The position numbers and the translations under genes are program-made. Below, piece by piece: positions 25,901 to 35,378 of a stretch of DNA of 64,000 nt. How positions within the stretch are numbered: position 1 is the stretch's first letter; every line of letters begins with the position of its first letter. The notes under the pieces are model-generated. The model was not told where the DNA came from. It searched no databases and worked only from the letters and a program-made list of their open reading frames with translations. The DNA is from Guillardia theta CCMP2712 (taxonomy: Eukaryota; Cryptophyceae; Pyrenomonadales; Geminigeraceae). The stretch is taken from contig NW_005434536.1 of the NCBI RefSeq assembly GCF_000315625.1, positions 66,366 through 130,365 of the forward strand. Direction: 5' to 3'.

Positions 25901-26725
25901 CGGAACCCCCTCCTGGACTGGTACGTGGATATCGTATGTGTGCGCCCGAACATCGAGCACAACATGCTGGCGGCGATCATGGGGAGGGGCGGGACGGGCG
26001 AGCTGGGGGCGACGTACTGGGGCCAGACGGAGATGACGTGCTACGACGACGGGCAGCACGGCATCTGGGGCATGCAGTACAAGTACCACGCCAAGGCCCT
26101 CGTCCACAACGAGCGCAACCTGATCCGCCTGTGGGACATCTGCTTCGACGGCTACAACGGCGGGATGGACGACACGGTGGTGGATTGGAGGGATGGTGCC
26201 GATCTTGATCAGTTCAGGAAGGACACGAGCTCGATCGACAAACCCTACGAGGGAAAGAGCATGTTTATCATGTCTTTCTTCGTACCACCTAACCACGAGA
26301 ATCTCACGAAGATCAAGCAGCCGTGGCCCAACCCCATCGTGTTCTACGACCCGCACTCGGCCAACACAGACGACCGCCTGCCGATCGACCCGGACAACCT
26401 GTACAACACGGTGAAGCCGGAGATGCGGGTGTTTACCAAGGACTGGTACCGCGACAAGTACCTGCACTACCTCGCGCTGCTCCCCAACTTCAACCAGCTG
26501 CACGCGCTGAGGAAGGTGGCGGGGCAGCAGACGGTGCAGAACGAGACCAACGTCTGCGCGCTCAGCTTCCACGGCGACGTCGTCACCTGCGCGCTGGGAG
26601 GGTCGGAGATCAGCAAGGTCCACGGCGCCGGCCACCTGGGCCACTCCTTCCAGGGCGTGGCGAGCGTCAGGGAGGGCAAGGGGCTCAGGCCCATGATGCA
26701 GCCTTCTCTGACGAGGCTTATTTGA
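22962..26725 (+). CDS. HK97-fold major capsid protein candidate, frame broken three times
   Basis: About 1,250 residues in all, the size of herpesvirus-like major capsid proteins. A patch near residues 124-198 has the pattern of an HK97-type N-arm/E-loop region in protist duplodnaviruses: RVPYESAARVL, then a Gly-Met amphipathic strand, then FMMSPAGRENF and a DVHHALLLAP helix. I rate this from memory of mirusvirus-type proteins. The frame shifts near 24,985, 25,170 and 25,430, visiting all three frames, yet every segment stays protein-like with no other stops. Sequencing indels in GC-rich DNA or recent decay of an integrated copy would both explain this; introns do not. The start at 22962 fits the TATA spacing; 22932 is the alternative. 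Confidence 0.75.
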
Positions 26726-26774
26726 TTCGTTATGATTAAATTTACTCACTTCTGAAAACACAAATTGTGCTCAT

Positions 26775-27644
26775 TCAGGGAGGGACTACGGCCACCCGGG
26801 CCTGGAGCTCCTCCAGCGCCTGGATGCGGGCCTCCGCCTTGGGCGCCGTCTCCGAGCAGGGCGCTTCGGAGGCGTCGGAGCCAGCGCGGACCATGTAGCG
26901 GAGGGGGAGGATGAAGCGCCCGGTCCCGGGGATGGTCTTGTACTGGCTCTTCTGGGAGGCGGTGCTGGCGCGGTCGCCATACCCGACCCTGGCCTGGTCG
27001 TGCTTGACCTCGCCGCAGCCGCGGGTGCGGAACGAACCACCTCCGCGGGTCGCCTCCTCCCGCTCGGGCTTGGGCTTGTGCTCCACGAAGAAGGTCATGT
27101 AGACCACGCCCGTGCTGTCGGTCGTGACCTCGGTGTATGGGTCCTCCGGGAGCTCGTTGCGCTCGACCGCGCGCTTCACCGTGATCTGGAACTTGCCCAG
27201 GCCGTTCTGGTCGATCGTCTGGCTGTTGCGGTAGATCGGCACGCTCCAGGGGACGCCGTCGGTGCTGTCGGGGTTGAGAGGGGTGTCGCCGTCCTTGTCA
27301 TCCTCGGGGAACTTGGGCTCCTTCGTGTGGATGAGCACGGCGATGGAGTAGTCGTTGGAGTCGGCATCACCGGACTCGGCGGTCTTCACGGACATGTTGC
27401 TGATGCGGGAGAGCAGGACTCCCTCCTCCGCAATCACCCGGTAGGCCTTCCTGTCGCCCTCGTCCAGGAGGAAGGTCTCGACGTCATAGGCTTCGCCGAA
27501 GCACAGCCTCTCGTACTCTCCAAACTCCGAGCTCCGCTTCCCCTTGCAGAAGTCCAGGTCGAAACTCACCCTGTACTCCACCCCGTCCTGCCCGGTGGTG
27601 GCGTACTGCAGCGTGATCTTCTTGTCCGTGCTCTCGGCTAGCAT
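26775..27644 (-). CDS. Beta-rich protein, possible minor capsid subunit (289 aa)
   Basis: The start at 27644 (MLAESTDKK) is the first ATG of the frame. The 289-residue protein is beta-rich throughout, with a Gly/Arg-rich loop near residues 205-215 and an amphipathic C-terminal helix. It is convergent with the major capsid gene, 50 bp from its end. Length, fold class and position make it a candidate triplex subunit, like the 20157-21098 product; the two do not resemble each other in sequence. No diagnostic motif supports this directly. TTTTTAAAC-type sequence upstream could serve as a weak TATA element. Confidence 0.65.
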   Translation of the reverse strand: MLAESTDKKITLQYATTGQDGVEYRVSFDLDFCKGKRSSEFGEYERLCFGEAYDVETFLLDEGDRKAYRVIAEEGVLLSRISNMSVKTAESGDADSNDYSIAVLIHTKEPKFPEDDKDGDTPLNPDSTDGVPWSVPIYRNSQTIDQNGLGKFQITVKRAVERNELPEDPYTEVTTDSTGVVYMTFFVEHKPKPEREEATRGGGSFRTRGCGEVKHDQARVGYGDRASTASQKSQYKTIPGTGRFILPLRYMVRAGSDASEAPCSETAPKAEARIQALEELQARVAVVPP

Positions 27645-27791
27645 GCCGTGCCTGGTGGCAGGGGCGTGGGAGTGGGGTTGTTTAAAAAGGGGTTCGCTAC
27701 GTCCCCCCATTTTTTTTATTTTTTTTTCTTTATTTTTTTTAGCCCTTCAAAAAAAGTAGCCCGTCCGCTCCCGCCCTTTCCGAAGCGCGCG

Positions 27792-28628
27792 ATGCCATGC
27801 AGAGTGCGGCGGGACAATAGCACAACCCCGCGTACCACCCCGGACATCTTCTTCTACCTCCGGATCTACAAGGACCTCATCAAGGGTATGGAGCACATTG
27901 ACTGCAGCACGGAGAACTTCCTAGGAAGGCTGGACGCGGATCTCATGTCCTACTTCTTCCGCGGGCAGATATGCGGGAATTTCACAAAAGATGAGGCTGT
28001 CAAGAACATCGGCATGGCCCTCCGCCTCGCGAGCTGCAACCGGGCTCACCGCCGCTGGGTCCAGGCATTCATGACCACCGTCGACTTTCTCGGGGCATAC
28101 CACAGCCATCTCCTGAACTTCATCCGCATGGACCAGCGCAGGGCCCAGCACCGCGCCAACCAGCTCGAGCTCCTCCGTGCACTCAGAAACACACACGGTG
28201 ACGCGGCACCCAGACCCACGAAAAACCAACCGATCACCTTCCAGGAAGTCACCCGCATCCTGCGCCTGACGATGCTCTCCAACTGCACCTTCTGCGGGGG
28301 GTCCAGCGGCATCCTCTTCCATGAGCTCAGCTGCAGGGTGTGCTTCGACTGCAAGCGCACCAGGATCGTCAGCGACGCGGACGTCCGCTCCAAGCACGGG
28401 CTCAGCAGCGGCGAGATCTGCGCGCTCAACTGCCTCATTCCCAGTGAAAAGCTGCACCTCACCTGCATACAGAGCAGCACCGCAGGGCACTGCAGGGACT
28501 ATTCCGTCAACGTCCACTACTACCTCACCAGCGAGGCCGAGTCCCACCTCGATCACGCCCGCTCCCTCGCCGCCGACATGGGATGGGGGAGAGGGTGCTG
28601 CGCCTGCGGCGGTGGATCCCATGTGTAA
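27792..28628 (+). CDS. Helical protein with Cys-rich zinc-like module (278 aa)
   Basis: A 278-residue protein starting MPCRVRRDN. Residues 20-165 are helical and rich in Arg, His and Leu. Residues 175-205 contain CTFCGG followed by CRVCFDC, four well-spaced Cys of a zinc ribbon or treble clef. A second His/Cys-containing region and a terminal CCACGG follow. Such modules occur in virus late transcription factors and adaptor proteins, but no specific family is recognised. The upstream interval is full of T runs and lacks a clear TTTAAATA box. Confidence 0.7.
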   Translation: MPCRVRRDNSTTPRTTPDIFFYLRIYKDLIKGMEHIDCSTENFLGRLDADLMSYFFRGQICGNFTKDEAVKNIGMALRLASCNRAHRRWVQAFMTTVDFLGAYHSHLLNFIRMDQRRAQHRANQLELLRALRNTHGDAAPRPTKNQPITFQEVTRILRLTMLSNCTFCGGSSGILFHELSCRVCFDCKRTRIVSDADVRSKHGLSSGEICALNCLIPSEKLHLTCIQSSTAGHCRDYSVNVHYYLTSEAESHLDHARSLAADMGWGRGCCACGGGSHV

Positions 28629-28713
28629 GGATACGGCAGGATTAAAATATTGAGCGGTTTATTAAAAACAACTTTGTGCTCTTTACGGTAAATTACGGGA
28701 GGTACTAATCTTC

Positions 28714-29754
28714 CTACTCCTCGTCATCCTCCTCCAACTCCAAGAAAGAGGCACCAGAATCTGTGTCGGAGGCAGAATCTGTGTCGAAGGCAGACTCCGT
28801 GTTGGTGACAGGCTCCGTGTTGGTGACAGGCTCCGTGTTGATGACAGGCTCCGTGTTGGTGACAGGCTCCGTGTTGGTGACAGGCTCCGTGTTGGTGACA
28901 GGCTCCGTGTTGGTGACAGGCTCCGTGTTGGTTGTTGCAATAAAGTCGATATCAACTACTTTTGCAACAGATTCGGCAAAATCACGGTTCACGGTTTTCT
29001 TCCTCTTTTTTGTGGTACCTTGTTCATTGTTCCCACTATTTTGCTTATTCTTTTTCGTGCTACTTTTTTGCACGTCCTTGTCTTTTTCAGCGGATTGTTT
29101 ATTCCCATCACGCTTTGAAAGGATTGCATTGCCGTGTGACATTGCGTAAATGAATTTTTTTAAAAACACTGAATCATTTGGGTTTTGCATGTATGTCCTG
29201 CAGGCCCAACAGAGAACGATGCGAAGATAGTCAGCATAATATGGCAAAGCAGTGGTTTTCTTAGAGTCGTTTTGCAGTAGAAATTCAACTTTATCCAGGA
29301 CTGTGAAAAGGTATCGGATAGCAAACCAGATGTGGGAAGGGGTACGAACCTTCTTGTAAACCTGTCTGGTGATATGGTGAAAATACGAATTTGCAGGTGT
29401 ATCGGCTTCTTTGGCGTTCACAATGTTGCGGCTGATGTCAGCAATTTCTTCGTCCATACCCTTTGGTTTACAATTCTCGATTTTTACCCTGAGATTAGGC
29501 AAGTCATGGATGCGCACTTTTCTGGGATCTTTCACTCCGGGATTGGTAATATTGAGTATATCAACCATGACTTGTTGGACATCCGGATCCATTGCAGACT
29601 CGGTGTTTGGAATGGCCTGTTGTTGCGACTGTTGTTGCAACTGCTGAGGAAGAGGTGCTGCAAATATTTTGTTAGCATCATGAACTTCACTGTTATCGCC
29701 TACACCAGCAAGAATGCACAAATTTGTGAGAAATTTGCCAACAAAACCTGGCAT
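28714..29754 (-). CDS. Acidic-tailed protein with VTNTEP repeats (346 aa)
   Basis: The start at 29754 (MPGFVGKFL) is preferred because the TATTTAAG box lies 31 nt upstream; the earlier ATG at 29778 is only 7 nt from it. There is a Gln-rich stretch near residues 35-50, a helical middle (residues 55-205) and a Lys/Ser-rich basic linker with KKRKK. Seven or eight copies of the hexapeptide VTNTEP follow, encoded by an 18-bp tandem repeat at 28799-28930, and the end is acidic (LELEEDDEE). The body is low in GC. It looks like a nuclear or tegument protein; no family is recognised. Confidence 0.7.
   Translation of the reverse strand: MPGFVGKFLTNLCILAGVGDNSEVHDANKIFAAPLPQQLQQQSQQQAIPNTESAMDPDVQQVMVDILNITNPGVKDPRKVRIHDLPNLRVKIENCKPKGMDEEIADISRNIVNAKEADTPANSYFHHITRQVYKKVRTPSHIWFAIRYLFTVLDKVEFLLQNDSKKTTALPYYADYLRIVLCWACRTYMQNPNDSVFLKKFIYAMSHGNAILSKRDGNKQSAEKDKDVQKSSTKKNKQNSGNNEQGTTKKRKKTVNRDFAESVAKVVDIDFIATTNTEPVTNTEPVTNTEPVTNTEPVTNTEPVINTEPVTNTEPVTNTESAFDTDSASDTDSGASFLELEEDDEE
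28799..28930 (-). repeat. 18-bp tandem repeat inside a coding region
   Basis: Seven near-identical 18-bp units (GTGTTGGTGACAGGCTCC on the plus strand, one with a single change) encode VTNTEP on the minus strand. Copy number is probably variable. Confidence 0.9.
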
Positions 29755-29784
29755 ATTGTGCGTGATCACAAAAGGCATCGTGGT

Positions 29785-29792
29785 CTTAAATA
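29785..29792 (-). promoter_or_regulatory. TATTTAAG box
   Basis: TATTTAAG on the minus strand, 31 nt before the chosen ATG at 29754. Confidence 0.65.
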
Positions 29793-29900
29793 CGGATACA
29801 AATAGTAAATTATTTTGAAGATTTTTACTCTAGAACTATCAACGTCTACGGACTACTTGGTGTGAACCAATCGATCTGGTTCACCGACATCCTTGGGTGG

Positions 29901-31217
29901 TTAGACGGGATTGAATGGCGGGACATGGATCCAGAACCTCACATGATCCTGCAAATTCTCCTTCAAGCAGAATGAACGAGTCCAGCTATTATATTCTTGG
30001 AACGCAGTTTCTATCCCGCCATACTTCTTCTCCCTGTAGTACTCCATGAACTTCTCCTTGCCATTGGGGTCATCCTTGCACTCCTGTATCTTGGCGAGCA
30101 TCTCATCGACGATACCTTTGCGGAAAGCTGCCCTGTACTTCGCTTCCTGCTTCTTCCTTTCCTTGTCAGCAACCGCTTTCTGCTCCTTCGTATCGTCGTC
30201 AGAAATGACGATGGCTGTGATGGGGCGCTGTGGCTGGGGCAGCTGCTGCACTGGCTGGGGCTGCTGCACTGGCTGGGGCTGCTGCACTGGCTGGGGCTGC
30301 TGCACTGGCTGGGGCTGCTGCACTGGCTGGGGCTGCTGCACTGGCTGGGGTTGTGGATCGACTCTGGGAATGATGCGTCGCTTTGGCTTGACCGGCTGAT
30401 CCGCGGTAACCTGCCGCTCCTCGGTGGGAGTACGGGGACGTTTTTCGCGGGGTGGCTGCTGAACCTGATCTTGCGGCGCCTGCATTTTCGAGTCGGTTTC
30501 TTCTGCATCACTCACATCTGACTCGATTAATTCATCATCTATCGCAAGAGGGTTTATGATAGGGAATGTATATTTGACCTCCAATTCGTAGGATCTACAC
30601 TGTTTGTGCAGCGTGCTCACATCATTGGTCAGATCCTTTAATGCTTTATCATAAGCCTTCTTTTCTTTTTTGGTGCATGTGGCAACGTCAATCGGATTTT
30701 CCTGCATATCCTTGATTCTCCGATGGATTATCTCTGCATTGGATCGAATTGTTTGTTCTTGTTCTTCGAAATCATTGATCAAAGGTCTCGATCTTCCTTC
30801 AACGGGTTTACGGAATTCATCAAGCGTGGGTATCTGTGAATTTGCATACACTCTGGTGTTCTCCCATTGTTGAACAGTAGAGGTCTTCATGATTCTGACA
30901 AGATTGCTTTTCTCCTCGTCTGTATACAACGAGAATTTTACGACTGCAGCATCAATAGCCTCTTGTTTCTTGGTCTCGTTATATGTCCTTGTTTCATGGT
31001 TTTCCTTGTTGACCCGATTCCAGTCCTTCCAGAACTCATCGTTCGATTCGTAATCCTCTCTTGAAGGAATGTCTTTCATCTCCTTGGGTTCGAAATGTTC
31101 CCAAACATAATTGACAATACCGCAGAGGATAGCCACGGGGAGGAAGAAGACCACCTCGGACTTCGTGCCATCGACGTCGTATTTCAATAAATCGAATGCT
31201 TCAAAAAACTCAGTCAT
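29901..31217 (-). CDS. Helical protein with PQPVQQ repeats (438 aa)
   Basis: The start at 31217 (MTEFFEAFDLL) lies 26 nt after TATTTAAA. Residues 20-40 are hydrophobic (possibly one membrane span or a buried helix), and residues 45-235 are a charged helical region. An acidic patch precedes a basic/Pro stretch, then six PQPVQQ units encoded by an 18-bp repeat. A final folded segment contains REKKYGG and WTRSF. Overall it looks modular and partly disordered. Low GC compared with capsid genes. No family is recognised. Confidence 0.7.
   Translation of the reverse strand: MTEFFEAFDLLKYDVDGTKSEVVFFLPVAILCGIVNYVWEHFEPKEMKDIPSREDYESNDEFWKDWNRVNKENHETRTYNETKKQEAIDAAVVKFSLYTDEEKSNLVRIMKTSTVQQWENTRVYANSQIPTLDEFRKPVEGRSRPLINDFEEQEQTIRSNAEIIHRRIKDMQENPIDVATCTKKEKKAYDKALKDLTNDVSTLHKQCRSYELEVKYTFPIINPLAIDDELIESDVSDAEETDSKMQAPQDQVQQPPREKRPRTPTEERQVTADQPVKPKRRIIPRVDPQPQPVQQPQPVQQPQPVQQPQPVQQPQPVQQPQPVQQLPQPQRPITAIVISDDDTKEQKAVADKERKKQEAKYRAAFRKGIVDEMLAKIQECKDDPNGKEKFMEYYREKKYGGIETAFQEYNSWTRSFCLKENLQDHVRFWIHVPPFNPV
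30243..30352 (-). repeat. 18-bp tandem repeat inside a coding region
   Basis: About six units of CTGCTGCACTGGCTGGGG (plus strand), encoding PQPVQQ on the minus strand. Confidence 0.85.
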
Positions 31218-31242
31218 GATGCGCGGTGCCCGGCTGCGGCAG

Positions 31243-31250
31243 TTTAAATA
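31243..31250 (-). promoter_or_regulatory. TATTTAAA box
   Basis: TATTTAAA on the minus strand, 26 nt before the ATG at 31217. Confidence 0.65.
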
Positions 31251-31262
31251 CAGCACTCTGCA

Positions 31263-32228
31263 CTACAGGCTAGGCGCAGGGGCGTGGCGGCTGGCGGCGT
31301 CGAACATGGCGACCTCGATGACCCCCTTGGGGTTGAAGTTGACGATGGCGGCCCCCGCCGCCCGGTACCCCATGGAGTGGACTGCGTTGATGTACTTCTT
31401 GATCTGGTTCTCGAACCTCCTCCACTGCGCGCACACCTTCAATTCTACGAGGTAGTTGCCCGTCGCCAGCTCGACGAGGAGGTCCAGCTCGCCGATCTTG
31501 GCCATCTCCCCGCCCGGGAGCCGCTGGACGCAGTGGAAGTGGGAGATGTGCGGGACCTGTCTCCTCGCCATCTCCATCTTGATGCAGTTGTGGTAGACCG
31601 CCTCCTGGTGGCTCACCCCCAGGGTGTTGGCGATGCACTGGCACATGAGGAGGAAGTTCAGCCACTCCCTGTTGGTCTCCACCCCCTGCGTCTGGCCCCC
31701 GTAGATCACCAGCGGCCAGGTGCATGCCGGGTCGGACGGGTTGATGGGCCGCAGCAACGGGTATGTCGTGTCCGACGGGTCTGCAGGCGGGTCCCCGGGC
31801 TCGAACATGATCACGTCCGGTGTCTCTTCCTTGTCTTCCTCCCTCCCTTCCTCCTCCACGCGGAACCCGTCCACCCGCGCAATAATGCCGTGCGCCATGC
31901 TCCTGAGCAGCCGGGTGAGGTGGGACTCGACGAAGCCCCGCAGCGTCTGGTCGCCGCCGATCCTGGTGCGCTCCGCCACGCAGCAGAAGCCGGAGATGTG
32001 CCGGTTCCCGGCCTCCTTCCCCCTCCTCTCCAGGTCCTTCAGCAGCACGACCAGGCAGCTCTCCGCCCGGATCGTGGCGCGGAAGACGTTCCGGGAGTTG
32101 TGCCTCAGGACGATCTCCTTCCCCACCAGGTTGTAGTCCGCGGGCATCACGTTGGACAGGATCTCGTACCCGAAGGTGCTCCACTCGTAGCCGTGCGGGC
32201 GCCGGGCCTTCTTCAGGCGGGACAGCAT
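31263..32228 (-). CDS. PD-(D/E)XK nuclease-fold protein (321 aa)
   Basis: The start at 32228 (MLSRLKKARRPH) is the ATG that begins a plausible basic N-terminus. Near the C-terminus, GELDLLV (Asp about residue 249) is followed 13 residues later by VELKV (Glu 262, Lys 264), the D...ExK catalytic core of PD-(D/E)XK nucleases. A Gln/Lys helix follows (NQIKKYINAV), as in this fold. Such enzymes in large DNA viruses resolve or trim replicating DNA; herpesvirus alkaline nuclease and phage-type exonucleases belong to the same superfamily. The N-terminal 200 residues are unassigned. The motif is clear; the exact substrate is inferred. Confidence 0.75.
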   Translation of the reverse strand: MLSRLKKARRPHGYEWSTFGYEILSNVMPADYNLVGKEIVLRHNSRNVFRATIRAESCLVVLLKDLERRGKEAGNRHISGFCCVAERTRIGGDQTLRGFVESHLTRLLRSMAHGIIARVDGFRVEEEGREEDKEETPDVIMFEPGDPPADPSDTTYPLLRPINPSDPACTWPLVIYGGQTQGVETNREWLNFLLMCQCIANTLGVSHQEAVYHNCIKMEMARRQVPHISHFHCVQRLPGGEMAKIGELDLLVELATGNYLVELKVCAQWRRFENQIKKYINAVHSMGYRAAGAAIVNFNPKGVIEVAMFDAASRHAPAPSL

Positions 32229-32344
32229 GGGGTTCCGTGTGGTTCCGTGTAAACGGGCCCGCAAGTGCGGCGCTTGCAGGTCTTTTTTTTAGAACGTTTA
32301 TTAATCAAAGCCAACAGACCAGTAGAATGGAAGGCTTAGAAGGC

Positions 32345-32920
32345 TTAGGCCTCGATGTCGACCTCGCATTCGCCGAGAGGGGAACAGTCCAGACCTTTGA
32401 AACGCAGGAACCGCATGGTTCTCTCGTCGTGCTTCAGGATGGCATCCTTGAGGGGCTGGATGCGGGTCTCTATATCCTCCCTCGAGAACGTCGTTTGGTC
32501 GCCAAGGTACTTGACAAGCTCCTCGGCAGGGTCCCTGGTGCCGGCGGAGTCAGCGCCTGGGAGGCGCTCCTCCATGGATAGGTTGCAGAACGCTCGCAGG
32601 CTCCTGCGATCGATGCCCTTGATGGCCTCGTAGTTCTGCTTCAAAAAGCGCCACATCTTGCTGTCGGTGCAGATGTCGCAATCCTTAGCGAGCATCTGCT
32701 CATCGGTTGCGTCCATGTCAGGTTTGTAATGCTCCTGCATACTATGCAGGTTTCCGGCCGTGGTGGGGCGCACCTCAGAGTACATGTACCGATATACATT
32801 GCCCACCTTGTGAAGGTACGAAGGGAGGACCATCATACCGTCAGAGAGGAACACGCCCTCCAGCTTCTGCTGGTCGGTGACCACGAAAGTGGTGAAAGGT
32901 GAATGGATCTTTACGAACAT
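32345..32920 (-). CDS. Unknown protein (191 aa)
   Basis: The start at 32920 (MFVKIHSPFTTF) is chosen from TATTTAAA 26 nt upstream. The N-terminal 80 residues look beta-rich and the remainder helical, with a CDICTDSK Cys pair that could bind metal only with partners elsewhere. No family is recognised. It is convergent with nothing nearby and shares its orientation with the nuclease gene downstream. Confidence 0.65.
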   Translation of the reverse strand: MFVKIHSPFTTFVVTDQQKLEGVFLSDGMMVLPSYLHKVGNVYRYMYSEVRPTTAGNLHSMQEHYKPDMDATDEQMLAKDCDICTDSKMWRFLKQNYEAIKGIDRRSLRAFCNLSMEERLPGADSAGTRDPAEELVKYLGDQTTFSREDIETRIQPLKDAILKHDERTMRFLRFKGLDCSPLGECEVDIEA

Positions 32921-32945
32921 CGTGCGGGGCGAGGCGGATGGGAGC

Positions 32946-32953
32946 TTTAAATA
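32946..32953 (-). promoter_or_regulatory. TATTTAAA box
   Basis: TATTTAAA on the minus strand, 26 nt before the ATG at 32920. Confidence 0.65.
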
Positions 32954-33008
32954 CGATCGCAGATGACTAATCATCTGCAGCCCTTAACACAAAACAGAAC
33001 CCTATGAA

Positions 33009-33722
33009 CTACATGAAGAAGCAGCCATGCAGACTCCGGCACGCCGTCTCGCGGCAGATGTGCCCGACGATGCCGTCGTAGCTGGTGTCGATGAAGGGCT
33101 TGACCCTAGAGCTGGCGAAGCAGCGCATGCAGCAGTAGAGCCTCCGCCCCGAGTTGATGCAGCGCGTCTCGGCGACCAGGCCCTCCGTCCTGCTGATCCT
33201 CCCCGGCAGCATGCTGAGCTCGAGGGTGTTGGTGTGGAACTGGAGCAGGTTCCCGGCGTGGGCAGGGTCGACGGGGATGTAGGTGAGGTAGCGGTTCCCA
33301 AAGCGTGGGATGCCGGTCTTGTACATCTTCAGGAAGATCTCGATCGGGTCGACCTGAAGCAACCATTCGGCCCACGCCGCCATGTCCGCCTCCGGCTCGA
33401 ACCCGGTGAAGCCGTGCACGCCTGGGGGCTGCGGGGTGGGAGTGAATGGGACCAGCGCGAGAGTGTCGTCGTTGGGTCCGTCCTCGGGAGGTGGAGAATC
33501 GATAGAGTCTCCAGAAAATTCATCCTCCCCGTCCTTTTGGTTACCGTAATAATCACTGAAACCGTAAGGGAATGTCATCTCATCATCCATCATTTCGTCG
33601 TCTTCGAAGAAGTCGTCGTCTTCCTCTGCTGGAAAAAGCTCAAGGGGAGACCAGGCTTGCATATCCTCGTGGCAATACAGAAAATCGGTTGGGGTGTCGG
33701 TGAGTTCCTTCGCGGATGACAT
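33009..33722 (-). CDS. Acidic protein with Cys-rich C-terminus (237 aa)
   Basis: The start at 33722 (MSSAKELTDTP) is the first ATG after a TATAAG-type element near 33,770. Residues 25-95 are strongly acidic (DDDFFEDDEMMDDE and similar) and could act as a transactivation or histone-mimic region. Residues 110-237 are folded; the last 45 residues hold CCMRC and CRETAC with additional His, consistent with one zinc site. An acidic activator joined to a zinc domain suggests a regulator, but this is inference from composition. No family is recognised. Confidence 0.65.
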   Translation of the reverse strand: MSSAKELTDTPTDFLYCHEDMQAWSPLELFPAEEDDDFFEDDEMMDDEMTFPYGFSDYYGNQKDGEDEFSGDSIDSPPPEDGPNDDTLALVPFTPTPQPPGVHGFTGFEPEADMAAWAEWLLQVDPIEIFLKMYKTGIPRFGNRYLTYIPVDPAHAGNLLQFHTNTLELSMLPGRISRTEGLVAETRCINSGRRLYCCMRCFASSRVKPFIDTSYDGIVGHICRETACRSLHGCFFM

Positions 33723-34028
33723 GTCAGGCCGGCGTGGGAGATGTGGGAGGGAACGGATGGGTCGCGTTCTTATAGGCGCTGCAGGGGAATTGCGACCCAA
33801 GATGATTGCGTCCCATGTCATTGCGACCCATTTTTTTCTTTTTTTTTTTACAGAATTGCGACCCTCTCTTATTTTGTTTACTCTGTTTTTTTACCATTCC
33901 TCTTTTTTAATGAATTGTTTTTTTGATGGATTGGCCATGCACGGAAAGCGCCTGGGCCATCCCCGGGAAGATATAACAAGCTCCCCACAATCCACCACCA
34001 AACCCTACCCCCACCGAATCTCCCGAGG

Positions 34029-35267
34029 ATGTCGCTCTTCAGCCTGATCGTGAAGAGCATCGTCTTTGCAAGCTGCACACTCGTCTCGCTCTACTCCACC
34101 AACGAGAGGCACATCACGCTGGACCAGCAGGTCACCAACTCGAGCGTCTGCGTGCTGCTGGGCTGCACCTATTTCCTGGCCATCAAGGTCGTCTCCCTCG
34201 TCATCGCCAGGATGACCAACCGCGACCGCGATCCCAACTACAACGAGGTGGAGCCGGCCGAGGACCGCGAGCTGGAGGAGGCGATCCGCGACCTCGAGCG
34301 GCAGGAGAACGAGGAGACGGACCAGAACGAGGAGGAGACGAGAAGGAAGCATCAGGAGACCATGCGCAAGGCCCAGGAGTTCACACTCGACCTCGACGGC
34401 ACAAGGGACAACGAGAGCACGGCGCGCTCCTTCCGCTCGTCCGTGGCGCTCCCGCTCCGTGCCAAGAAGGAAGAGACCATCACCGAGTTCCAGGAGATCA
34501 TGGAGGTCTACCGCGTCGTCTACTTCATCGGGCTGAGCATCTTCGTCGCCTCATACACCGTGGACATGACCAACGGGCTCTCGGGCATGTCGCTCATCAC
34601 GGGCATCATCATCACACAGGTCCCGGAGACGATTTCCTTCATGCGGCACCGGAACCCCGAGCCCCACGTCGCCGTCAACCGCTGCTTCAGCCTCTTCTCC
34701 TTCATCTGCGTCGTCGCCGCCATCCTTGCCTTCGCCCTCAACGCCTGCGCCAACCACACCGCCCCGGACGACCTCGTCCTCTGCACCCGCATCGAGAACC
34801 CGAGGGTCGACGTCCTCTTCGGCATCGCCCTGCCCCTGGGCGCCACCCTCCCGGTCATCCAGGCGCAGCACACCCGCATGAACCGCGTGACGCTCTACAA
34901 GGCCGCCCCCTTCGCCTGCTGCATCGCCTGGGTCGTCTGGATGTTCGTCGGGGTGGACAAGATCAACAACATCACGGGAAACAGCCCCCGCGACATCATC
35001 CTCTTCCTCCTCAACCCCTTCGTCAAGGGCTGCGCCGTCATCACCCTCCTCTCCGGATGCATGCAGAACAGGCGCATCGAGACCGCCACCATCCTCGTCT
35101 TCATCCTCTTCTGCAAGGAGGTCCACCAGCACAGCCAGGACAGAGAGATGATGAAGTCACTCGTCGTCGGGCTCGCCTTCAGCTCCATCTCCCTCGCCGT
35201 CTGCATCATGAAGCACGTCCCCCTCGTCTCCGAGTCGCTCACCAGGATGGCGGCGTACAGGCTGTAG
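34029..35267 (+). CDS. Polytopic membrane protein with cytosolic coiled coil (412 aa)
   Basis: A 412-residue protein. Two hydrophobic segments (residues 5-20 and 42-60) come first. A long charged Glu/Arg/Gln coiled-coil region (residues 70-150) follows, then about seven more hydrophobic spans to the C-terminus. A Cys-containing lumenal-type loop lies near residues 240-260. TATAACA lies about 50 nt before the ATG. The architecture suggests a membrane anchor binding a cytosolic or tegument partner through the coiled coil. No family is recognised. Confidence 0.75.
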   Translation: MSLFSLIVKSIVFASCTLVSLYSTNERHITLDQQVTNSSVCVLLGCTYFLAIKVVSLVIARMTNRDRDPNYNEVEPAEDRELEEAIRDLERQENEETDQNEEETRRKHQETMRKAQEFTLDLDGTRDNESTARSFRSSVALPLRAKKEETITEFQEIMEVYRVVYFIGLSIFVASYTVDMTNGLSGMSLITGIIITQVPETISFMRHRNPEPHVAVNRCFSLFSFICVVAAILAFALNACANHTAPDDLVLCTRIENPRVDVLFGIALPLGATLPVIQAQHTRMNRVTLYKAAPFACCIAWVVWMFVGVDKINNITGNSPRDIILFLLNPFVKGCAVITLLSGCMQNRRIETATILVFILFCKEVHQHSQDREMMKSLVVGLAFSSISLAVCIMKHVPLVSESLTRMAAYRL

Positions 35268-35378
35268 GCAGGGTATGCGTAAGAATGAACAAGCACAAGT
35301 ATTACACACGTTTTTTACTCACAAAGACACAAACGAACTCCACTACAAGAAATTATCGCCGTGCAACAAACAAGGGGA

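Noticed and set aside
25805-26761. 318-codon minus-strand frame opposite the capsid gene
   Set aside because: Shadow frame; the plus strand carries the recognisable capsid segment.
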